DNA from: Holothuria scabra
Lineage: Eukaryota > Echinodermata > Holothuroidea > Aspidochirotida > Holothuriidae
Direction: 5' to 3'
Assembly (NCBI GenBank): GCA_037179385.1
Contig: CM074185.1
Location: 5,637,371 to 5,701,370, forward strand
Length of the DNA: 64,000 bases
Part shown: piece after piece, positions 12,881 through 23,584 of the stretch
How positions within the stretch are numbered: the stretch's first letter is position 1
Layout of the letters: each line of letters starts with the position of its first letter
The notes under the pieces: generated by a model
Told to the model about the DNA's origin: nothing
The model's input: the letters and a program-made list of their open reading frames with translations, nothing else
Database searches by the model: none
Program-made: the position numbers and the translations under genes

Positions 12881-14714
12881 GAAATTTCCATCCTTACCTT
12901 TTACCTAGAAAGTACAGATGTTGTGGTACTCCTGGTGTTTAAAATCATTATTTGAGGAAAAATTCCTCACCAAAAGACTTATAACACTGTTTTTTGAATA
13001 GAATACACTGTGTACTGACTTTACATTTCATTTGTGACATTTTATGTCAACTGTAGAATATTCATGTTTTTACCTTCTTATTTCAAGGTTTTGTATCCAC
13101 TATCCAATTTTAACGCCAATTTCCAGGCTTGAAATTAAAAAAGAGACTTTTTCATGCCTTGAATTTCAGGTTTCATTTTACAATTTCATAAAAAAAAACG
13201 ACATTAACCTCATTTCACTTTCCTTTAAATATTTTATTTACTGTGACTGTAGTGGTAAACTTTGGGGTTTAAATTTAACTTATTTCATTTCATTTTATAT
13301 GTAATTTAAGTTCTTAGTCAAAATTTGATTTTCCAAATTTTTACATTAAAAGTCATTGTTTTGAAGTTTAAGCCCTCATTAAGACCTGAAAGTCACAAAT
13401 ATGATTTATGCGTAAAATTTGTGACCAACTATTAGCTCACATTTACTTGAAAGGCTAACACTGTAATCTAGTTACTATTCCTGAGATTTTTTCATTTTTT
13501 AAGTTCTACAAATTCGGCTTTTTGCCTTTATTCTTTACATATAAAAATTAAAATAGTATTCTGAAGGTTCATTATTTTAACTTTAGGTTTCTTCTTTTGT
13601 GGTTATTGTAACAATTACAGTCTCTTGCATCTCTTGTGTAACTTTGGACCTGAAGTGACATAATCTTAAGATTACATTTCACAATATCGACAAAAAGGTC
13701 AAGCTATCAAATTTGTTTATAACACTTCGACTTTGAAAGTCAGTAATTTGGATTTCAAGGTTGTTAATATGTAACTAACAACTTCTAAGTGTGCTTCAAA
13801 AAGCCAAAATGATACGGAAAGTGGGGCCCTGGATTTCGTTGTAAAACTTCACTTGAGAGTTAGAAGAATCAAATTAATATAGGCAAATATATAGTACAGT
13901 TATAACGTTGAAATTCACATTTTGAACTTAGTACCCAAAAACTAAAGATGAAAATGTGACATTCATGTAAAATAAAGGTATCACAACTAGAAATCATGGG
14001 ACATAAAGCAAACCATTACCTTTCCAAGTTATTGTAATGGCGTGGAAGTGGTTCTTTATACATCACTTGGTCCTTTTCAATGAGTTTCATATCTTGGCGA
14101 TCAAACAAATGACTTCAATGTTAATGGAGCAAGTTGGATTGCTTAAAACTGCCACTTTTAATGTGTAAATTATAGGACATAAAGTAAAATAAATGTGTTA
14201 TTGAAGGCCCAACTTTCCCTAAATCACTATAAAAATTTATTCTCTAATTGAATCAGAAATACAATCTTACATTAAAAGGAACATTTTAATTACAGCAGCG
14301 AGTTGTTATTACCACCTCCCTAACTAAAGGTCCATAATATATGATTGAAACTCATGTCATTTTTAACACAAACTTGTGAAGATATAGACATTCAAATTCA
14401 AATAACAACCCATAAAGTTAAAGTAATGAGATAAAAATACTCTTTTTAAAGGATTTTCTACAGATAACTTACGAAGCCACGGGAACAAGCTTTTTAAAGT
14501 CATCATATTATCAAGTTTACTTTAAGTGATTATTATAACTAAGACAGTACTGTAATACTTTTTTGTGTCAAAATAATAAGTGTTAAAACACCAATAATGA
14601 CATAACAATAACCCTGAATCTATATTTACTACATTAAGGGTAAGGAATCATGCAAAAGTCAAGTAATACAATGTTAGAAACCACACTTGCTGTAAAGTCA
14701 AAATTACGAAAAAT
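12881..14714. other. Central spacer of element 1
   Basis: About 1.8 kb of very AT-rich sequence between the arms, in which I could no longer follow inverted pairing by eye. Open frames are short and lysine/phenylalanine/isoleucine-rich without recognisable domains. No transposase motif was seen. Confidence 0.5.
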
Positions 14715-17181
14715 TAGGTCTCCAATATAATTTTGATGACTCCTCATGGTTGACAATGCTTTGCTGGGTTCACATGGCATTCATCAAACCCACTGGATGT
14801 TTCTTGCTCAATGTAGTAACAGTAACGAAAAATTAGGCCCCTAATATAGTTACTGAGAGACCGAAATGGCTAACGAAACATTTTTAGATCCAAAAGGCAT
14901 GTAATGAGCTCTAGGGATTGTGTTAGAACATGCTTTGATCTGTCCATAATATTTTAGTGGTATGGAACCACCTACCATCAGAATGCCAGTGTCTTTTGCG
15001 GCCGATTTGGATTTTCCCAATTGAGTTAACTAGCTCATTTCCATATTTGAACCTATGCCTATTGTAGAAATATACTTTGCGTAATCAAAATAAGAAAAGT
15101 ATTAATAGAACTCTTCTTTTCAGTAATATCTATAGTTCTTCGGAAGTTTTCACTTCTGTGTATTCAGCTCTAGCCCATTTAACAGTCCAAGATTATTTGG
15201 AAATCTTCAATCTTCTATATAAACTAATCTACCTCAAACTTGGTAAAATGAGGGGATAAAAAGATTGAAACTAACATTGCAACATGAATTACGGGTCAGA
15301 AAATATATAAAGTCTATCATTTTGAAATTCAAAATGGCGACTTCCCATGATAGAGTACAGTAAGTAATACAACCCGACTATTTCAAATTCATCACACCAA
15401 ACTAGACAAAATTAAACAAAATCTTTCGGAGAAGATAAATTTTACAGTCTGTCAAATTTGAACTCTGGTGACCTGTTCTACTCCTTAAATGAGTACATTG
15501 ACACCAAACCGCCATTTTGGAACAGAAGCCATGTATAGAATGGAGAAGTTACAGTACTTTAGGATGTATCACCAGTATTGGTAATGGTTACTCTGCTAAT
15601 GTCACATATATCCCATGTGAATACCTTGAAGGTTTCTGAAAACCAAAGCAATGGAATATTAATTTGGTTAGACTAGTACTGCCCCCATTATGAGCTTATT
15701 CCATAAAAGCAGGGGTGAAAGGTAATTGACCTGTGACCACCATCTTAAAATCGATATAATTTGCTCCTGCAACAAAGTTTAGACATCCTATGGAATGCAT
15801 TCGTTACACTATGTGACAGGTTGTTATTGCCTTCTTGAAAGGGAATTTTCACACAAATATAGAAACGAGGAGGAATCGTAGAAATTGCATTGACCTCTAG
15901 CCACCATCTTGGCACAGAAACAACATATATAAACAAATAGTGGAATTAATTAACACTTTATCCTATTCATGTCGGATTTATGCTCTAATTGCCCATATTT
16001 TGTACAAACACTACGAATATATATGAAAGCCATCGAAGTGAGCAATTAAATTGGTTGAGCTAGTTATGCCCCTATAGGATAAATGTCGAGGAAAGGTGTG
16101 GGGTGGTGGAGTGATGGGAGTGCCTAAATCAATCGACCGGTAAGTACCACCTTAGAATAGATACAAAATGTACTTAACGAAGTTTAAGACTGCTGAAGGT
16201 TGCATCCCAGTGAACAAACAAACAAACGAGTGGTCATTTCTTTCTTGATCGAAAATTCTGAATTAAAGATTGATATAAGGAGAAAATAGTACATTGACCC
16301 CAGCCGCCATCTTGGTTTACAAGCTTTGTGTGCAAGAAAGAGTGCCCTTGTCCTGGGTTGTATCTTCTGGTGCCTTTTGACTAAATATCGCCGTTGTTCT
16401 AATCGAAAATGAGCATTAAATGCTGGAATTCAAGGAAAATTGGCCAAAAGCGCATTGACCGATGGCGGCCATCTTGGATTTGATACAAGATGTCTGAAAA
16501 TCATTACAAGCATGTATCTTGTAATCACAATCCTGAATGTTATATTTAAAACCCGAAGTGTACAATATTGGTTGTATTTGGGCCCAATCAGTTGTACTGT
16601 TTGAGCTGATGCGAAATGAGAACAGGGCGAGATACTATTTTAGGTACAAAATTCTTTTTCCCGAAATTTCAAATTGTTAACTTTGAAAGACTGTAACTTT
16701 CGTTTTTAAAAAGCACTAACCTTGTTATTTTGACACAATAGTACCTATTTATAAGAAACATTTTTAAGAGAGTTTGAGTATATTATCTTGAGATTTGTAA
16801 AAAATATGAAGAAATACGTAGAAAAAATGTAATTTAAATTTCGGGAAAAATTGGCTAAAAATTACACTTTTTGCCCCAAAGTGTAACTTAATTCAGCACA
16901 ATATCCATCAAATTTGGTACCATTGGATAGGAAATTTTATTGTCTTTCATATGACAACTTACAAGTTTTGGTAGAAGGTTGTATCAAAGTTTTATTATCA
17001 AGCATAAAGATGCCTACTAAAACATGGCCGCTATTTTGAAAGTGGCCGCCAGACCTACTAGCAACGGATGGTGCACGGCAGACTGACATATTTGAACATC
17101 CCAGGTGACTCGCTTCATGGTGATATACTTCGTTATTGGTACCTAGTTCATCTAGCCCCAAGTCACTGGGCTGCCGGTCTA
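14715..17181 (-). repeat. Right terminal inverted repeat arm of element 1
   Basis: Inverted partner of 10418-12880. Partner motifs lie at predictable mirror positions around a centre near 13800: GACCGATGGCGGCCATCTTG near 16457, CAGCCGCCATCTTGG near 16300, CTAGCCACCATCTTGG near 15896, and CAAACCGCCATTTTGG near 15503. The outer kilobase is much more similar to the left arm than the inner part. Confidence 0.75.
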
Positions 17182-17184
17182 TTA

Positions 17185-18782
17185 TTGATTGATTGAAAAC
17201 CTTTCTTTAGACACCGTCCGCCTCATGCTGATGAGTAATAATTTGTCCAAGTGCTTCATCACCTGCCCCTGTAACTATTGTATTCATAGATTGTTACTTT
17301 AGTTGTAACACAGAATATATTATCCTTTGAAAATGTCAAACATGAGGTGATATTTCTCAATAGGAACATTCTTACGCTCTGAATATGCCCACAAGCAGTT
17401 ATCAAGTGTATTATTTTTGTATCTTGAGCAACACATAGGATGCTCCCATATCATAGCACCGCAAAGTTAAAATGAAAGGTTGCAGTAAGACGGCAACTGT
17501 GTAGAATTCGTTGGTGACTCAATATCTTAGAAACTTGGAATAAACAAAGTATCTATGTTATATCAAAATGGAATCACAGTCTCATCTCATCTTCTGTGTA
17601 GAAATCTAAAAAAGATTATCGTTACAAATTGGAGGCCTTGAGAAATCATGCATTGACAAGTTTTAAGCTGTTAATGAATTCCACTTTGTTGTATGGTCAA
17701 TCAAAGTTAGGAAGTTTTCCCACTAAAGAGGCTCTTTTCGTTTGAGGAAGTATATTTGGGGAGTTGTCATTTTTAGATACTTTGTGCATACCACGTAAAT
17801 TATCTTGATCAATTTATAAAAATCGCAAAAGAGTTCAAACGAGATTCTGCTAATATGAACCATAATTTTTTAAAACTGGCCATTTTTTTTTTCAACTTGC
17901 TATTAATAACATCATATTTTTTCCAAAAAAGACAAACAATTCCTGCAATGCAAGCTCCATATATTCAAATATTGTTTAAAAAAAGATTTCTGAAAATAGT
18001 GCTTTCCTTTTTATAGGTTGGTTAATCATGAATTGCCCGGTGTTCCCCTTTAATAAGTTATCTCCTCTGCGAGGTAAAACAAAGGACAGTGGTTGTGCAA
18101 AACGGAAAACTATTTTTCGAGTATCAGTAGTATGCCAATATTTCAAGCCCAGAAAAATGCTGATTGGATTAATCTGAAATTCATATTTTGAGACTTGCCT
18201 TCACACTTCCTTCCACTGGAATTGTTGACAGTTTAGCTATTTTTCGGTATTCTACAATCTGACGATTACACACAATTATGACGGAGAAATAATGAACTCA
18301 AGTATGCAACGTTGAAGCATCCAAGCTGCATTTTCTAATGACTATAGTTGCATTTTTATCCAGTGACAGTGGTACAGTTTATTTGTTAATTTCTGACCAT
18401 TGTTTTAAACATTTTGCTAATTCTTATCGTTCGAGTGGAAATTTTATTGAAAAACGAAATCTCAAAATCACGAATGTTTAGAGTCTTACAGGTATTACAA
18501 GCGTGTAAAATGCCATTTTCGGCTATTCGGCTATGAATAAAATTTGTATTAGTTCCGTTCCAAGTATGGTGATGCTCCACGTAGATAGTGTCATTTCATT
18601 TTGCACCAGTACGCTCACCTTTGTTAACCATTGAAAAATTTCCGTTTGCATTTATTTTGAAAATTGGACCTACGAACTTAATTAAAATGTTGCTTTAAAA
18701 ACATACCTGTACTGACTGAAGTAATGTTATATCTTTAAACGTGAGCTATGCAGTTATAAAAAATGGATCCTTCCTGTTTTAG
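17185..18782 (+). other. Intron segment before F-lectin exons
   Basis: About 1.6 kb of AT-rich sequence between element 1 and the first F-lectin exon. I see no exon or recognisable repeat. Confidence 0.5.
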
Positions 18783-18896
18783 TTGCGCTTGGAAGGTATA
18801 CACGTCAAGTGAGCATGGATCATGGCGGAGAAGCTGACAAAGCTGTTGATGGCATCACCAGTGGAATATATGATGATGAAAGTTGTTCTCATACAT
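18783..18896 (+). CDS. F-type lectin domain, exon 1 of 3
   Basis: After acceptor ...tgttttag (ends 18782) the 114-bp exon reads VALGRYTRQVS...GGEADKAVDG...DDESCSHT. This is the N-terminal signature of F-type (fucolectin, FTP) lectin domains: a VALGKPxxQSS-like start, the A-V-D-G turn and the C-S-H-T segment. F-type lectins are fucose-binding beta-jelly-roll domains found in innate immune recognition proteins. The donor is cat|gtgagt, phase 1. The histidine that normally contacts sugar is present in CSHT. This exon is too short for simple ORF calling but its pattern and splice sites are clear. Confidence 0.85.
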
Positions 18897-19262
18897 GTGA
18901 GTTTCAAATCTGCATAAGCTAACAGCGTGAAATGCTGAATTTATTACACGTTAGGTCTGGGCTCAACGTATTTTATAGTGATAATTAAAAAGGAAAAGTT
19001 TTCTGCCCAGTTAACATAACCATTTAACATTTTGCGTTGCTAGTATACTCTTTCTGCAGCTGGGTTGCTCAATCTGTCTCTAAAACTGCTGGGAAAAGAC
19101 CAAGTAAAAATACTGCATTCCTCTGAGGCTTTATCTTATATTTTCTAAAACCGTGAAATATGGTATAGGTCAATAGCATTAAGTTCAATGTTGTTGCAGC
19201 ACACATCAGTCAATTTGTATATAAAGATAAAATTTAATCATTTCGTTGTTCTTTATACTAAG

Positions 19263-19358
19263 CGAGAAATAGCTACAGTCAATGGTGGTACGTCAACCTT
19301 GGTTCAACGGTTTTGGTTCAGGAAATTGTAATATACAATCGACAAGAAGGAAACCATC
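19263..19358 (+). CDS. F-type lectin domain, exon 2 of 3
   Basis: 96-bp exon after acceptor tatactaag (ends 19262). It reads RNSYSQWWYVNLG...VQEIVIYNRQEGNH, matching the conserved core of F-type lectins: paired Trp, [R/Y]VxLG strand and IxNR strand. The donor gtacgt follows 19358 and keeps phase 1; the split codon with exon 3 becomes Gln. Two later GT positions would break the frame, which decides the donor. The usual RGDCC segment is replaced by RQEGNH, so the vicinal cysteine pair is absent and Asp is Glu. Confidence 0.8.
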
Positions 19359-19909
19359 GTACGTATGTCCTTTTAACATTCTGTGAGCTAGTTATTAACG
19401 CAAGTTTGCAGGACCATATAACGAAAATAGAATGAACTGAAAAAGTTGTCTAATGTGCTGCTTTTGTCGTGCATAGATTATGTGTACAAAATGGTGAGAA
19501 ACTGGTTGATTGCTATTAATGACAAAAAGTTCCAAAATAAATTGAAATCTTCTACCAATTTGGATTTATAAACCGTATACTTATTCTCTAAGATTCCCGT
19601 TCATATGTCTGTATTTCGGATTTCAGACGAACGTGCATTATGGGTTTTGTATAGCCATATGGATTAATTTGCCTTAGTTGGCTATGTTTAACTTGCCTTT
19701 CGAAATAAGGTTTTCCTGAGAGGAAAAGATAAAGAAAGCATATACGTAACGCTGTTGGGTTTGCTCGGTAGCTATACAGAAGCAGGTAAAATAGCTATTG
19801 AAACGACAACAATACGCTAACGATGCCGACATGATAATTTGTACAATTATACCAGATTTTTATCGACCTAGTCATCAAACTTGCTCACGATACTTGCGTT
19901 TTTGTTAAC

Positions 19910-19962
19910 ACCATCATCATCGTCGTCGTCGTCATCGTCGTCATTGTTATTATTGTTATTAA
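19910..19962 (+). repeat. Triplet microsatellite (ATC/GTC/TTA)
   Basis: Interrupted triplet repeat CATCATCGTCGTC... grading into GTTATTATTG, in the second F-lectin intron. Confidence 0.85.
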
Positions 19963-19999
19963 TTAAGTTAGATATGACCGATACTTTTGGTATTCGTTA

Positions 20000-20580
20000 C
20001 ATAGATTTGTTTGAAGGTTGGAGGTCATTTTAGGTCACTAGGGGTCAAAACCAGAAAAAAGATCGAAAACTGGATACCACAAGTTGGGAATGAGGGAAAC
20101 GATTCATACTTGGTGTATAGATTTGTCATGCTGAGAAAAAGATTGCTTTAATTTTGAGTGAGGGTAAGAGGTTTTTTGAATTCACGTGAGGAAAACCCTT
20201 GAAAACATGTAAAAGACTTTTGAACACGATATCTCAAGATAGGAATGACAGACGCTTTTCATAGTTGGTATATAGGTCTATTTTGTTGAGAAGAACCCTT
20301 TTGATTTTGGGGTAAGGTTAGATTACATGTGGTATCACTAAAGGTTAAAACCAAAAAAAACGTCCTAAACTCGATATCTCAAGAAAGGCAGGCCCAACCC
20401 TTTTTCATATTTGATATATTGACTTGTCATGTTGAGAAAAATTACTCTCAGGGGTCAAAACTGGGAAACCTTGTAAACATGCTATCTGAAGACAGACCTG
20501 ACGGACAATTTTTATATTTGGCACATATATTTGTCACACCGAGGGAAAATCCCTGTTATTTGTAGCTAAATTTAAATCTC
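20000..20580 (+). repeat. Degenerate tandem repeat (about 130-180 bp units)
   Basis: Successive related segments carry GATATCTCAAGA, TTCATATTTGGTATAT, TTTGTCATGTTGAGAAAAA and GGTCAAAAC in the same order at about 20040-20150, 20225-20300, 20370-20460 and 20480-20560. Individual units are diverged and of uneven length. The segment leads into the GGTCA-rich minisatellite. Confidence 0.55.
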
Positions 20581-20901
20581 ATTTCGGGTCACAACAGCAT
20601 GCAATGTCAAAACCAAGTTACTCGCTTCAAATTTTAAATTTAAGCACACATTTTCCCCCTAAAAACATCGTACTTCCTCTGCCTCCTCCAAAACCATTTG
20701 CTTCCTCCAGTGCCTTGCCTGGCCACAGGCCTGGGGGGCTTGTTGTCACAATATTTCAAGACAGCAAAGCAAAGTTTTATATTTGGTTCATAGATTTGCT
20801 ATTGTTCTTGGGTAGAAGTCATAGGTAGTTGACCTCAGAGTAACAAACTGTGAAAAAATCTCCTCAATGAATTGAAAGGCCACCATACGTCAAATGCAAC
20901 G

Positions 20902-21680
20902 CCAGAGGTCATATGTCAGGTCACCAGAGGTCAAAGTGCAAAGTCTAAAGTGTTCAAATGCCAGGTCGCCAGAGGTAAATGCCAAGTCTCTATGAGTCAA
21001 ATGCCATTTACCTGAGGTCATGTACCAGTCACCGGAGGTCACTTGCTAGGCCAACAGAGGTCACTTGCCAAGTCACCAGACGCCATGTACTAAGTCACCT
21101 GAGGTCAAATATCAGGTCACTAGAGGTTACTTGCCGGGTCACCAGGGTCATATGCCAGTATTAGAGGTCACATACCAGGTCACGGGAGGTCATGTACCAG
21201 GTCATCACCAGAGGTCATAACTCAGGTCAGCAGAGGTCTAATGACAAGTGACCAGAGGTCAAATGCCAGGTTACCAGAAGTCCAGATCACCAGGGTTCAA
21301 ATGCCATATGATATCATAAGGGGCTGCAAACTTCTTAAACTTCTTTCCGTTCAAAAGTAGGAAAGTTGGAAGGATATCATAATTGGCTGTGGACAAAGGA
21401 TGGGTAAAAAATATCCCTAATTGTCACATACCAGGTCACGGGAGGTCATGTACCAGGTCATCACCAGAGGTCATAAGTAAGGTCAACAGAGGTCAAATGA
21501 CAAGTGACCAGAGGTCAAATGCCAGGTTACCAGAAGTCCAGATCACCAGGGTTCAAATGTCATATGATATCATAAGGGGCTGCAAACTTCTAAAACTTCT
21601 TTCCCTTCAAAAGTAGGAAAGTTGGAAGGATTTCATAATTGGCTGTGGACAAAGGATGGGTAAAAAATATCCCTAATTGT
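20902..21680 (+). repeat. GGTCA-rich minisatellite with 256-bp duplication
   Basis: Short units of the form AGGTCAC-CAG-AGGTCAAATGCC recur about every 25-30 bp through 20902-21300. The 256-bp block starting TCACATACCAGGTCACGGG at 21168 is repeated almost exactly at 21424, ending near 21680. The repeated block also contains a non-GGTCA part (CATATGATATCATAAGGGGC...). AGGTCA pairs separated by four bases occur, e.g. 20919-20924 and 20929-20934. It lies within the F-lectin intron 19359-22492. Confidence 0.85.
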
Positions 21681-22492
21681 TTTGGGGGAGGCCGGAATTG
21701 AGTGAACCATCAAAAGGTAGACTTTCCCAAGAATTCACAAAATTATCATCCATGGTCATCAGAGGTCCAAAAACCAAAATGGTCTTTTCTGCAAGGAATC
21801 ACTGTGCCTTTTGGCTTTCTGGTTAACTTATGATGACCTCATAAAAGTATATAATCCATATACACCATACATGTTTCATGTTCCACATTATAGCATATAA
21901 CGTGTTTCTATTTCTATTATGTAGTCCTTCATTATTCACCTTCATTGCATGTTCATCTTCACGGAAAATCGTAATATCGTGATTTTCCTGCCCCAAACGA
22001 ACCCCGACCACCCCACTCATACCTCCAAAATGTTCTTTAGTCTGTAGGAATACCCACGGCATTGATTTGATTCCAAAACTCCAAATCATACAGTGGGTGC
22101 ATGTCACGACATTTAATATTTAAGTTCCAAAATCTTATGAATTAACTTCCAGGAGAGGGTTTTCGTGGATAGTGTTCAAACGCTAATCATTTATATTGTA
22201 TATTCTTTGTTGTACAACTCAAACTCTTACTTGCCTAAGGCTTGAATATAACGACTGGGGAAAGGGATCCTCAAAGATCCAATTGGTTTCCTGACACTCC
22301 GACCTTATCACTTTGCAGATCTTTATATATTTTTCGTAAACTGAAAGTCTGAACGTAGAAGATTATTCTGCAGAAAATGACAACAACAGATGGATTATTG
22401 ATGTAATTATAAGGTCAAGGTTACCTGCATTTTTTTATTTCGCTTTAGGTGGCTAATATTTCAAAGTGTTACCATTTATATTTTCGTTTTAG
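21681..22492 (+). other. Remainder of second F-lectin intron
   Basis: About 0.8 kb of AT-rich sequence without a recognisable feature up to the acceptor tttcgttttag (ends 22492). Confidence 0.5.
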
Positions 22493-22699
22493 AAAACAGG
22501 CTTTTGAATGCGAAGATCCGTATTGGTTACCAGGCTGACGTCTCTTCAAATCATGTGGTCGGCATTGTAAATAATACTGACATCAATCCGATACATATCA
22601 TAGTAAATCCACCAATGGAAGGAAGAATCATCAGTGTGGATTTGTTCCCTTATCAGCCACTCACTTTGTGTGAAGTGCAAGTATTCGGGGAACCAAGCG
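22493..22699 (+). CDS. F-type lectin domain, exon 3 of 3
   Basis: 207-bp exon, acceptor tttcgttttag, donor agcg|gtaagt after 22699, phase 1 at both ends. It reads NRLLNAKIRIGYQ... then PPMEGRIISVDLFPYQPLTLCEVQVFGEPS. The R-L-x-x-A-x-I-x-[VI]-G strand and the C-terminal Ile-x-x-x-(L/hydrophobic)...LxLCEVxVFG ending are diagnostic of F-type lectin domains. With the two preceding exons it completes a domain of about 138 residues, the normal size. The CEVQVFG ending joins the next CCP exon through a Gly codon. The only cysteine here is in CEV, which usually pairs with the one in exon 1 (SCSH). Confidence 0.88.
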
Positions 22700-23368
22700 G
22701 TAAGTTCTCAAAGTTGAACGTATGATTAATTAACGTGTGCTGCGGTAGTGATGTTCATTTCTGCTGTACAGGTGAGTTGTTACAAATCTTTACACATCAG
22801 TGATGTATTCGGCAAGAGTTATGTGGTTCCTGAGATAGAAAAACTTGAGAATCCGCCAAAGACTGAACACATTCAGCACAGTTCAAGGGTACAAACATTA
22901 CTGTGCAGTAGAGGGGGTTATTAAAATGTGACATTGGTTGACCTTCCTGGAGTTTTATTGTACTTTCAGATTCTAACCTTTTACTTTACCAGATCATTCT
23001 AATGGGATGGCACAGGGGAAGGGTCTAAACAAACCATATTGTCCCCCCTTACGAAAGCTATGAAGATGTGTACTGAAATGAATGTTATTAACTCAAACAC
23101 GATGGTTTGTGCTATAAAACTTTTGCACTTTTATCTTTTACTCAACAACATACCTGACAAATAAGAAGATTAAAATTCTGCTTTTGCTTTTTATTTCTAA
23201 TTCTCTGTGTTGAATTTGAAGTTGGTTTTTCCCCATTTTAACTACACCATTTTCTATGCCAGAAATAATGCCACTAGAATGAAAGCGAAAGACCATTACA
23301 TAACTGCTATTATGATTTTTACAATTGTTGGTAATATTCAAATCGTTTTGAACGTGTTTATACTCAAG
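22700..23368 (+). other. Intron after the F-lectin domain
   Basis: 669 bp between gtaagt and tactcaag. Nothing recognised inside. Confidence 0.6.
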
Positions 23369-23584
23369 GTTGTTCAACTGAATGTGAAGTTCCTTACCTT
23401 GAAAATGGTAACTATGAAATAGATTCTGCACACGGAAGACGACAATTACAACCACGTGACTGTGTTTCACCAAATCAACATATTTATGTCAGTTGCTTGA
23501 GAGGAATGCACAGAAGAGGAACTCACTACTACACATGTCAAACATCGGGCGAATGGTATACTGACCATCACCAGGATGCAACAT
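23369..23584 (+). CDS. Six-cysteine CCP-like exon 4
   Basis: 216-bp exon, phase 1 at both ends (acceptor atactcaag, donor acat|gtatgt). It reads CSTECEVPYLENGNY...RDCVSPNQ..YVSCLRGM...YYTCQTSGEW...DAT; the last cysteine is completed by the next exon. The VPYLENGNY and C-x-x-SGEW parts are sushi-like. There are two cysteines more than the usual four (CS before the first, RDC before the second), so an additional disulfide is likely. The next exon has the same length and extra cysteines. The overlapping minus-strand open frame is a shadow. Confidence 0.8.

Larger units (their letters stand above)
10418..17181. mobile_element. Non-autonomous DNA transposon with giant TIRs (element 1)
   Basis: A 6.76-kb block whose ends are inverted copies: the left begins TAGACCGGCAGCCCAGTGAC and the right ends with its complement. 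It is flanked by TTA on both sides (10415-10417 and 17182-17184), a 3-bp TWA duplication typical of PIF/Harbinger elements. The terminal inverted repeats are very long, about 2.4 kb each, strongly similar near the ends and more diverged inward. I find no transposase or other long open frame, so it is probably mobilised in trans. It lies in the intron between the CCP and F-lectin exons. The same terminal sequence recurs at 27863-35117. The superfamily call rests only on the target duplication and could be wrong. Confidence 0.7.

Noticed and set aside
20900..21680. Repeat array considered as a CRISPR-like array
   Set aside because: Units are irregular and lack unique equal-length spacers; the genome is eukaryotic, so it is a minisatellite.
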